Assembly: GCF_900094585.1 (NCBI RefSeq)
Contig: NZ_FMAG01000001.1
Coordinates: 758,530 to 822,529 of the forward strand
Source: Martinezella multihospitum
Lineage (GTDB): Bacteria > Pseudomonadota > Alphaproteobacteria > Rhizobiales > Rhizobiaceae
Direction: 5' to 3'
Length of the DNA stretch: 64,000 nt
Below the pieces are notes generated by a model. It did no database searches. It had not been told where the DNA came from and was given only the letters and a program-made list of their open reading frames with translations. Of this stretch, positions 55,733 through 63,119 are shown one piece after another. Each line of letters starts with the position of its first letter. The first letter of the stretch is position 1. Both the position numbers and the translations under genes were made by a program.

Positions 55733-57616
55733 ATGGCATCCACGTCCGTGGCCGAGACGACGAGTCGAGGCATGACCAGGGAGGAGAAGAAGGTCATCTT
55801 CGCCTCCTCCCTTGGAACCGTGTTCGAATGGTACGACTTCTATCTTTATGGAGCGCTGGTTGCCTTCATCGGCACAGCCTTCTTCAGTGACTATCCGGAA
55901 GCAACCCGTAACATTTTCGCCTTGCTCGCTTTCGCCGCAGGCTTCCTTGTGCGACCGTTCGGTGCTCTCGTCTTCGGGCGCATCGGCGACCTCGTGGGAC
56001 GCAAATATACCTTCCTCGTCACGATCCTGATCATGGGCCTTTCGACCTTCCTGGTCGGCGTACTGCCCGGCTCGGCAAGCTGGGGCATCATCGCTCCGGT
56101 CATCCTCATCATCCTTCGCCTGCTGCAGGGTCTGGCGCTTGGCGGCGAATATGGTGGTGCTGCGACCTATGTTGCCGAGCATGCACCCGACAACAAGCGC
56201 GGATACTATACGTCCTGGATACAGACAACGGCGACGCTCGGCCTGTTCCTGTCGCTGATCGTTGTCCTCGTCGTGCAGAATGCCGTCGGCAAGGATGCCT
56301 TTGCCGCCTGGGGCTGGCGCGTCCCCTTCCTTTTGTCTTGCGTTCTGCTTGCGATCTCTGTCTGGATCCGGCTGTCGCTCAGTGAATCGCCGGCCTTCAA
56401 GAAGATGAAAGAAGAAGGCAAGGGCTCCAAGGCTCCGCTCTCCGAAGCCTTCGGCCAGTGGAAGAATGCCAAGATCGCCTTAATCGCGCTGCTCGGCCTT
56501 ACCGCTGGTCAGGCAGTGGTCTGGTATGCCGGCCAGTTCTATTCGCTGTTCTTCCTACAGAGCGTGCTGAAAGTTGACGGCCAGTCGGTCAACATCATGA
56601 TCGCGATCGCACTTCTGATTGGTAGCGGCTTCTTTGTGGTCTTCGGCTGGCTGTCCGACAAGATCGGGCGCAAACCGATCATCATGGCGGGTCTCGCACT
56701 GGCGATCCTGACCTACTTCCCGCTGTTCAAGGCGCTGACCCACGCCGCAAATCCGGCGCTCGCCCAAGCGGAGCAAACCATCCGGGCCACGGTGACGGCT
56801 GCTCCTGGCGATTGCACCTTCCAGTTCAATCCTGTGGGAACCGCCAAGTTCAACAATTCGTGCGATATCGCCACGTCCTTCCTGGCGAAGTCTTCCGTGC
56901 CCTATACCATTGTCGAAGGCCCAGCCGGGCAGCCGGCGACGGTCAAGGTCGGCGAAGCGACCATAACCTCTTACGATGCGACGGCGGCAGGAGCCGGGGC
57001 AGCGACCAAGAGCGCGGCATTCACGCATGACATGAACCTTGCTCTGCAAAAGGCCGGCTTCCCGCTGGCACGTGATCCCGCCAAGGTGCCGGACGCCAAG
57101 CTGGATGCCTTCATCGCCGCCAACCCCGAACTTGGGCTCAACGCGGCAACGGTGCGAGCCGGCGACAAGACGGTCACCCCGGTCGCGGATCTCGTCAAAG
57201 CGAAGCTGTTGACGGCGGATCAGGCTGGCGGCGCCACCGATATGCCGGTCTACACCATACCCAAAGGTGGTGCCTTCAAGATGGTTGCCGATCCTGCGGC
57301 CATCAACTGGCCGCTGACCATCCTCATCCTGACGATCCTCGTCATCTACGTGACGATGGTCTACGGCCCGATCGCCGCAATCCTGGTGGAAATGTTCCCG
57401 ACCCGCATCCGCTATACGGGTATGTCGCTGCCCTATCACATCGGCAACGGCTGGTTCGGCGGCCTGCTGCCGGCAACGGTCTTCGCCATGAGTGCCGCCA
57501 AGGGCGATATCTATTATGGCCTCTGGTATCCGATCGCGATCGCTGCGATGACCCTTGTTATCGGCCTGATTTTCGTTCGAGAAACCAAGGGCGTCGATCT
57601 GAACAGCATCAAGTAA
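55733..57616 (+). CDS. MHS-family MFS transporter with a large extracytoplasmic insert
   Basis: A 627-residue metabolite:H+ symporter-type major facilitator, about 190 residues longer than the usual 430-450. SSLGTVFEWYDFYLYGALVA opens it, and GRIGDLVGRKYTFLVTI, LGGEYGGAATYVAEHAP and GWLSDKIGRKPIIMAGLALA are family motifs. The extra part lies between about residues 335 and 522, after helix 8, and is soluble, Ala/Thr/Lys-rich, with two Cys (GDCTFQF, NNSCDIA) that could form a disulphide outside the cytoplasm. The last helices are normal (MVYGPIAAILVEMFPTRIRY). Ribosome-binding site GGGAGG. The substrate may be a dicarboxylate or similar; the insert may be a binding or gating domain. Confidence 0.88.
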   Translation: MASTSVAETTSRGMTREEKKVIFASSLGTVFEWYDFYLYGALVAFIGTAFFSDYPEATRNIFALLAFAAGFLVRPFGALVFGRIGDLVGRKYTFLVTILIMGLSTFLVGVLPGSASWGIIAPVILIILRLLQGLALGGEYGGAATYVAEHAPDNKRGYYTSWIQTTATLGLFLSLIVVLVVQNAVGKDAFAAWGWRVPFLLSCVLLAISVWIRLSLSESPAFKKMKEEGKGSKAPLSEAFGQWKNAKIALIALLGLTAGQAVVWYAGQFYSLFFLQSVLKVDGQSVNIMIAIALLIGSGFFVVFGWLSDKIGRKPIIMAGLALAILTYFPLFKALTHAANPALAQAEQTIRATVTAAPGDCTFQFNPVGTAKFNNSCDIATSFLAKSSVPYTIVEGPAGQPATVKVGEATITSYDATAAGAGAATKSAAFTHDMNLALQKAGFPLARDPAKVPDAKLDAFIAANPELGLNAATVRAGDKTVTPVADLVKAKLLTADQAGGATDMPVYTIPKGGAFKMVADPAAINWPLTILILTILVIYVTMVYGPIAAILVEMFPTRIRYTGMSLPYHIGNGWFGGLLPATVFAMSAAKGDIYYGLWYPIAIAAMTLVIGLIFVRETKGVDLNSIK

Positions 57617-57622
57617 CCGCAT

Positions 57623-57668
57623 AAAGGCCCGGCGTTCAGATGCGGCACGCCGGGCCTTTCTTTGTTTC
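57623..57668 (+). terminator. Rho-independent terminator after the MHS transporter gene
   Basis: AAAGGCCCGGCG (57623-57634) and CGCCGGGCCTTT (57648-57659) form a perfect 12-bp stem followed by CTTTGTTT. The A and T flanks make it usable in both directions, so it may also end the small minus-strand gene. Confidence 0.85.
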
Positions 57669-57699
57669 GTCTCGCAAATCCTCGATCGAAGCCCGGGCC

Positions 57700-57849
57700 T
57701 CAGCTTCCGCAGAGAGCGTGCAACAGCACCAAAAGAGAAAAAAGGACCATCAGGCCCGCCAGGAAATGCTGCAGGATCGACCAGACGCGCTTGGTTGCGG
57801 CAAAGCTAGGCCGAGTTGCGAGAGAAGCAAGATAGAGCACTGTATCCAT
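57700..57849 (-). CDS. Small single-helix membrane protein, 49 residues
   Basis: ATG 57849 is preceded by AGGAG at an 8-base spacing, the best ribosome-binding site in this region. The protein opens MDTVLYLASLATRPSF and has one hydrophobic helix (FLAGLMVLFSLLVLLHAL) at the C-terminus, ending CGS. It is too short for family assignment, and no homologue is recognised. It converges on the terminator of the transporter gene. A PcaQ-like box lies 146 bp upstream. Confidence 0.5.
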   Translation of the reverse strand: MDTVLYLASLATRPSFAATKRVWSILQHFLAGLMVLFSLLVLLHALCGS

Positions 57850-57994
57850 AAAAACTCCTGCCAAATGTCTCCGAATAAGCGAGACGCACGCCATCGCGAC
57901 CGCGGAAATTCTTGATATTCAAGCATTTTATATTGTCTATAAAATTAGTAGATTAAAGGAAGGGTTTTTCGGCTCTCTTGAAATTTCGGACAAA

Positions 57995-58010
57995 TTAAAC
58001 TCCCGGTTAT
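57995..58010 (-). promoter_or_regulatory. PcaQ-like box without an obvious pca client
   Basis: On the minus strand the bases read ATAACC-GGGA-GTTTAA, 11 of 12 positions of the recalled PcaQ motif ATAACC-N4-GGTTAA. It lies in an AT-rich gap (57850-58185) between the small membrane-protein gene and the sugar-type ABC genes. Chance occurrence is possible. CCCGG/CCGGG and GCTCCTG/CAGGAGC stems occur just downstream on the plus strand. Confidence 0.4.
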
Positions 58011-58185
58011 CTGATCCGGGCAGTGTTTGATTGATCTCGCCACCAATCCATCCAGCTCCTGACGGAGGTGAACAGGAGCCTCGTAAAAATTTATTCTATA
58101 GATTAAGTCAATAATGTAAGGCGTGTCCTTGTGATTGACCGTCAGTGGCTTACGAGTATCGCAAACGATTATCGAACCCTTGCTC

Positions 58186-59667
58186 ATGACCTTGCTGGAC
58201 GCCCAAAATCTCTCGCTCGCTTTCGGCTCGACGCAGGCCTTGGCGGGAGCGTCCCTGACGGTCGATCGGGGTGAAGTCGTCGCGCTGATGGGAGCCAACG
58301 GCGCCGGCAAGTCGACACTGGTCAAAATCCTGTCCGGCATTCACCGGGCTGATTCAGGCAGAATTATATGGGACGGCAATGACTATCGCCCCGAAAGCCC
58401 GGCCGAGGCGACGGCTCGAGGCATCGTTACCGTACATCAATCGACCGATGTCGTCGGGGTCGCCGGCCTTTCGGTCGCGGACGCATTGCTGCTCAATCAA
58501 TTCGTCGACGGACGCCAGCCCTTCTTTCTGTCGAGGCGTTCGGTGCGGAGAAAGGCGGAAGCCATCCTGTCGGAAGCTGGCTTCGACCTGCCGCTCGACC
58601 GCGATTTTGGTGATCTCGGCACAGCCGACCGGCAGATGGTCGCCATTGCCCGCGCCCTTTCCAACAAGGCACAGCTGCTGATCCTCGACGAGCCTACAGC
58701 GAGCCTCTCCGCGCGCGAGACGGCCCGGCTCTATGAGATCGTCCGCCGCCTGAAAGCGCGCGGCCTTGGCATTCTCTATATCTCGCATCGCACGGCCGAT
58801 CTCGATGCGCTGGCCGATCGCGTGGTCGTCCTGCGGGGTGGGCGCAATGTCGGCGCTTTTTCGCAACCGATCGATTTCGATGCAGCCATAGAAACCATGA
58901 TCGGCCGCTCCATGAAAGCAGCGCGTCCACAGCGTCGGGAACAGTTCGACCGAACCATACTGGAGCTTCAGGGCGTACAGCTGTTTGCCGACAGCCCGCC
59001 GATCGATCTCAGGCTTCATGCTGGCGAGGTCGTCGCTATTACCGGCGTTCTCGGCGCCGGCAAGAGCCGGCTGTTGTCGGGTCTTTTCGGCATCGGGCGC
59101 TTTGCGGCAGGTACGGCACGTTTGGATGGCACTGTGTTTCAACCGGCCTCGCCTGCCGATGCAATCGCCCGGGGCGTCGTCATGGCCGCCGCCGACCGGC
59201 ATCGTTCTTCACTCATGCCGTTGGACTGGCCGGGAGAGAGTATTGCGGCGACGATCAGCCTGCCGCATCTGAAGCATTGGTATCCGTCGGGCTTCCTGTT
59301 TTCCGGGCGAGAGAGTCGCGAAGGAGAAAGGGCCATCCGGCGTCTCGGCATAAAGGCCCCCGGTCCCGAGTCATCCGTCTGGTCTCTTTCCGGCGGCAAT
59401 CAGCAAAAGGTCGTGCTCGCCCGCTGGGAGGCCGAGCCGAGCCGCCTGCTGCTTCTCGACGAGCCGTTCCAGGGGGTCGATGTCGGCGCCCGCCAGGACA
59501 TTATCGCAGCCATACGCGCCCATACCGACCGCGCTACGCTGATCGCCACATCCGATCCGGAAGAGGCGCTCGAAGTCGCCGACCGGGTGCTGCCGATGGA
59601 ACATCATGGTCTCAAAGAAGCCATTGATGTGACCTCAGGCGGCCGGCAGAACAAGGAATATGCCTGA
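58186..59667 (+). CDS. Sugar-type ABC transporter ATPase, RbsA/MglA-like (double domain)
   Basis: A 493-residue protein with two nucleotide-binding domains. The first has GANGAGKSTLVKILSG near residue 37, LLILDEPTASLS and a degenerate signature (GTADRQMVAIARAL); the second has GVLGAGKSRLLSGLFG near residue 288, the signature SLSGGNQQKVVLARW and LLLLDEPFQGVDVG. ATG 58186 is used; a start 17 codons upstream is not family-like. It overlaps the permease gene by one base. No periplasmic binding protein gene is found beside it, which is unusual. Confidence 0.9.
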   Translation: MTLLDAQNLSLAFGSTQALAGASLTVDRGEVVALMGANGAGKSTLVKILSGIHRADSGRIIWDGNDYRPESPAEATARGIVTVHQSTDVVGVAGLSVADALLLNQFVDGRQPFFLSRRSVRRKAEAILSEAGFDLPLDRDFGDLGTADRQMVAIARALSNKAQLLILDEPTASLSARETARLYEIVRRLKARGLGILYISHRTADLDALADRVVVLRGGRNVGAFSQPIDFDAAIETMIGRSMKAARPQRREQFDRTILELQGVQLFADSPPIDLRLHAGEVVAITGVLGAGKSRLLSGLFGIGRFAAGTARLDGTVFQPASPADAIARGVVMAAADRHRSSLMPLDWPGESIAATISLPHLKHWYPSGFLFSGRESREGERAIRRLGIKAPGPESSVWSLSGGNQQKVVLARWEAEPSRLLLLDEPFQGVDVGARQDIIAAIRAHTDRATLIATSDPEEALEVADRVLPMEHHGLKEAIDVTSGGRQNKEYA

Positions 59668-60701
59668 TGAGTGAAGGTACCGTAGAAATCCCGGAACAGA
59701 TCAGGCAGGCGAACCATACGATATCGCCGCAGGAATTCGTGCGGCGGGGAGCGGTGTTCCTCCTCCTTTTTGCCCTCATCATCATCTTCAGCGTCGCTCA
59801 GCCGGCCTTCATCAACATCAACAATCTGATGAGCATCCTGCAGGCGGTTTCGGTGGTCGCCATTATCGGCGCTGGCGTCACCGTGACGCTTGCCATCGGC
59901 GGCTTCGATCTATCCGTTGGAGCAGTTGCCGCTTCAAGCGTCATGGCCGCCAGCTACGCCATGATCGTATGGAATCTCGATGCCTATGAAACCGTGCCGC
60001 TGGTGCTCGCCTTCGGCGCGATTATCGGGCTCGTCAATGCTTTGCTGATCGTTCGGCTGAAGGTGCCGGATCTGCTCGCGACCCTCTCCACCATGTTCCT
60101 GCTCACCGGATTGCAGCTGATCCCGACGGCCGGACGCTCGATCTCGGTGGGTTTGATCCTTCCCGATGGAACGAAGGCAATCGGCAAGGTCGATCCCGCC
60201 TTTTTGACGATAGGACGTTCAAGCCTGTTCGGCACCATTCCCTTTCCCGTCATTCTGATGCTTGTCGTCGCCGTCGTGCTCTATGTCCTCACCGAGCGCA
60301 CGCGCCTCGGTCGCCTTCTTTACGCGACCGGTGGCAATGAAGCGGCGACGCGGCTGGCCGGCGCCAATGTCGCCCGTCTCAAGACTTTTGCCTATGTGCT
60401 TTCGGGCGTTCTCGCTTCACTTGGCGGCATCATCGTTGCGGCTCGTGTCGGTCGCGGCGACGTCTCCTCCGGCGCCTCGCTGCTGATGGACTCTGTCGCA
60501 GCCTCGCTCATCGGCTTTGCCGTCCTCGGCCTGCGTCGTCCGAACGTTCTCGGCACGACGATCGGCGCGGTCTTCGTCGGCGTACTGCTGAACGGCCTGA
60601 CCATGTTAAATGCGCCTTACTATACCCAGGATTTCATCAAGGGTGCCGTTCTCGTCGGCGCACTTGCGCTGACCTATGGGATCGGCCGCAGCAAGACCTG
60701 A
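59667..60701 (+). CDS. Sugar-type ABC transporter permease, RbsC/FrcC-like
   Basis: A 344-residue permease with about ten helices. NINNLMSILQAVSVVAIIGA, GVTVTLAIGGFDLSVGAVAA and the coupling loop TGGNEAATRLAGANVARLKT are the standard RbsC features; VLNGLTMLNAPYYTQDFIKG is near the end. It starts within the stop of the ATPase gene (TGATG). It ends 1 bp before the convergent GlxA-like gene. The substrate is a sugar or sugar-like solute. Confidence 0.9.
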   Translation: MSEGTVEIPEQIRQANHTISPQEFVRRGAVFLLLFALIIIFSVAQPAFININNLMSILQAVSVVAIIGAGVTVTLAIGGFDLSVGAVAASSVMAASYAMIVWNLDAYETVPLVLAFGAIIGLVNALLIVRLKVPDLLATLSTMFLLTGLQLIPTAGRSISVGLILPDGTKAIGKVDPAFLTIGRSSLFGTIPFPVILMLVVAVVLYVLTERTRLGRLLYATGGNEAATRLAGANVARLKTFAYVLSGVLASLGGIIVAARVGRGDVSSGASLLMDSVAASLIGFAVLGLRRPNVLGTTIGAVFVGVLLNGLTMLNAPYYTQDFIKGAVLVGALALTYGIGRSKT

Positions 60702-60702
60702 T

Positions 60703-61734
60703 CTAGGCACCGACCCTTGCACCGAAGCGAGCCCGATAAAAGCCGGGTGTTATGGCAAGATGCTTGAGAAAGGCTCTATGCAGCGTATCGAGGCTTGAAA
60801 AGCCTGCACGCTCGGCGATGCGGGCCAGCGGCCAGTCGGAACTTTCGAGAAGCGCCTTTGCCCGCTCCAGCCGCGCGGCTTCGACGAATTGCGCCGGCGT
60901 TGTTCCGGTTTCCTTTCGGAAACTGCGCGAAAAGGTGCGCTCCGTCATGCCGACCCGGCTAGCCAGAGCAGGTCCCGATAGATCCCCTGTCGGATCGACG
61001 ATAATCTCGCTCAAGAGCTGGCGCAAGCGCGGCGTCGCGTTCGCCTGAAGGGCAAGGCCCGCGCTGAATTGCGACTGACCGCCCGGCCGACGCATGAACA
61101 ACACCATCTGTCGCGCAACGGCGAGAGCGGTCTTCGGACCGCAATCGGCCTCGATTAGTGCCATACATAGATCGATGCCAGCCGTAATTCCGGCCGAGGT
61201 GAAGACAGGCGGCTCCGCCACAAAGATGGCGTCGGGCTCGACCTCGATCTGAGGTCGCAACTCTTTCAAAAGCGCACAGGAATTCCAGTGCGTGGTCGCC
61301 CGCCGGCCATCGAGGAAGCCGCCGGCTGCGAGGATAAAGGCTCCGGTGCAGACACTGGCCATGCGCCGGGTAGGCCCGGCCCGCGAATGCAGCCAGGCGA
61401 GCAGGTCCGTTTGAAATATGACCTGCCGAAGCCCATCCTCGCTGCCGCCGGCGAGGATGATCGTATCAAGATCGGCAGGCAGCCGTTCAAGCCTTACGGT
61501 CTCGCCGAAGACCAATCCGCCGGCAGAACTGCTCTTCACCGCCCCGCCTGCCGGGGAAGCGAGCAGAACCTCATAAGGCAGCATCCCCTCCGGCAGATGG
61601 AAGTTCGCTATCGCGAATACCTCCATCGGTCCGACGATATCGAGCGCCTGAACGCCGTCATAACCGATGACGGCGATGCGCCGAGGGGAATGTCCAGAAT
61701 CCTGCATTGGCGGAAAATGCGATATCTTTGTCAT
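60703..61734 (-). CDS. GlxA-family regulator (DJ-1/PfpI domain plus AraC HTH)
   Basis: A 343-residue protein. A DJ-1/PfpI-like domain covers about residues 20-190 (RIAVIGYDGVQALDIVGPME, then the nucleophile-elbow segment ASVCTGAFILAAGGFLDG and RRATTHWNSC). An AraC-type DNA-binding domain takes the last 100 residues (LASRVGMTERTFSRSFRKET and RIAERAGFSSLDTLHRAF). ATG 61734 has GGCGGAA upstream; alternatives exist at 61791 and 61707. It is divergent, 62 bp apart, from a secreted protein that carries a related DJ-1 domain. Confidence 0.88.
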   Translation of the reverse strand: MTKISHFPPMQDSGHSPRRIAVIGYDGVQALDIVGPMEVFAIANFHLPEGMLPYEVLLASPAGGAVKSSSAGGLVFGETVRLERLPADLDTIILAGGSEDGLRQVIFQTDLLAWLHSRAGPTRRMASVCTGAFILAAGGFLDGRRATTHWNSCALLKELRPQIEVEPDAIFVAEPPVFTSAGITAGIDLCMALIEADCGPKTALAVARQMVLFMRRPGGQSQFSAGLALQANATPRLRQLLSEIIVDPTGDLSGPALASRVGMTERTFSRSFRKETGTTPAQFVEAARLERAKALLESSDWPLARIAERAGFSSLDTLHRAFLKHLAITPGFYRARFGARVGA

Positions 61735-61796
61735 TTCCGCCAGCCTGTGAACCAAATATTTCCGAGGGCGTGACATCAAAAATCCGGACACATGCC

Positions 61797-62885
61797 ATGG
61801 ATTGCCATCCCCTCAAAACCTTGCTTCTCGCCCTGTTCGCATTTTGCATTGCGGCTTTCCCTTTCGAGAGACCTGCAATAGCTGCAGAAAATGCAATCCG
61901 GCTCCCACCGTTCAAAGCCGGACGGACACGGCCTCTTATCGCGATCGCCGCCGACAACCGGGGCACGGAGACGACCGATCTCGTCATCCCCTATGGTGTC
62001 CTGCGCGGCGCCGGTGTCGCCGACGTCACGATCGTCTCGACCCAGGCCGGCATCGTGAACCTCATGCCGGCGCTGAAAATCAAGCCGGACGCGACAATGC
62101 CGGACTTTGACCGTGAGCATCCGGAAGGCGCCGACATCGTCATCGTTCCCGCCATGCATGATGACAGCAGCCGCAGCGTCATTGCCTGGATCCGCGAGCA
62201 ATCATCGAAGGGTGCAATGGTCGTTTCGATCTGCGAGGGCGCTTGGCTTGCGGCAAGGGCCGGCGTATTCGACAGCAAGCGCGCCACCACGCATTGGTAC
62301 GCCTTCGACAAGATCCGCCGCACCTTTCCGCGGACAGAGTGGGTTCATAACCAGCGTTACATCGTCGACGGCAACGTCATGAGCACCACGGGCGTCACGG
62401 CATCGATCCCCGCTTCCCTGACGCTGGTGGAGGCCATTGGCGGCGTACAGAAGGCGCGCTCGGTTGCCGACCGCATCGGTATCAACGATTGGAGCAGCGC
62501 GCATGACTCCACACCGTTTCACATGACAACGAGCCGCCTCTGGCGCTTTGCCGGCAACACCCTTGCCTTCTGGAACCACGAGACCATCCGCCTGCCCACG
62601 GAGGACGGCTTCGACGAAATCGCTTTGGCGCTGACGGCCGATGCGTGGTCGAGAACTTATCGTTCGCAGGCTGTTATTGCGGAGCCGGCCCAATCCATCC
62701 GTTCGCGCAACGGCCTCGTGCTCGTGCCAGATCTTTCGACCCATACCGATACCTCGGTCGTGACGGTTCCCGCGCGTCCATCCGCTAAGGCGCTGGATCA
62801 GACGCTGTTCGAGATTACCGCGCGTTATGGTGCACGAACATCTGATATCGTCGCGCTGCAGCTCGAATATCCCATACAGCATTGA
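61797..62885 (+). CDS. Secreted DJ-1/PfpI-like protein
   Basis: A 362-residue protein with a signal peptide (PLKTLLLALFAFCIAAFPF, cleavage probably after AIAA). The DJ-1-like domain includes DLVIPYGVLRGAGVADVTIV, the elbow VVSICEGAWLAARAG with Cys near residue 145 and KRATTHWYAFDKIR, parallel to RRATTHWNSC in the divergent regulator. The last third (IALALTADAWSRTYRSQAVI) looks like a second, incomplete DJ-1-type unit. It is a periplasmic member of a mostly cytoplasmic family. Function unknown; a solute-sensing or amidase-like role is possible. Confidence 0.82.
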   Translation: MDCHPLKTLLLALFAFCIAAFPFERPAIAAENAIRLPPFKAGRTRPLIAIAADNRGTETTDLVIPYGVLRGAGVADVTIVSTQAGIVNLMPALKIKPDATMPDFDREHPEGADIVIVPAMHDDSSRSVIAWIREQSSKGAMVVSICEGAWLAARAGVFDSKRATTHWYAFDKIRRTFPRTEWVHNQRYIVDGNVMSTTGVTASIPASLTLVEAIGGVQKARSVADRIGINDWSSAHDSTPFHMTTSRLWRFAGNTLAFWNHETIRLPTEDGFDEIALALTADAWSRTYRSQAVIAEPAQSIRSRNGLVLVPDLSTHTDTSVVTVPARPSAKALDQTLFEITARYGARTSDIVALQLEYPIQH

Positions 62886-63119
62886 TCCACTATCATCCGC
62901 CGCCGATCTCACAAAATTCAGCAGTTGGCGATGGCTGCACTTTAGCGACGAACACGGCAGCTAAGACACGACTTGCGCCCTCTTGGCCGTTGCCTTTTCG
63001 GCAATTGATAGTGCGCATAATTGTTCTTTATTAGAACGCTGAATTCCCCCATCATCCCCCGCATTGGTGGATAACGAGACGAAAAGTCCGATCGCCCAAT
63101 CAACAGGGGAACTATCAGC

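Noticed and set aside
58055..58079. Stem GCTCCTG/CAGGAGC as a terminator
   Set aside because: Seven pairs with an 11-base loop and no T run on either strand; too weak to call.
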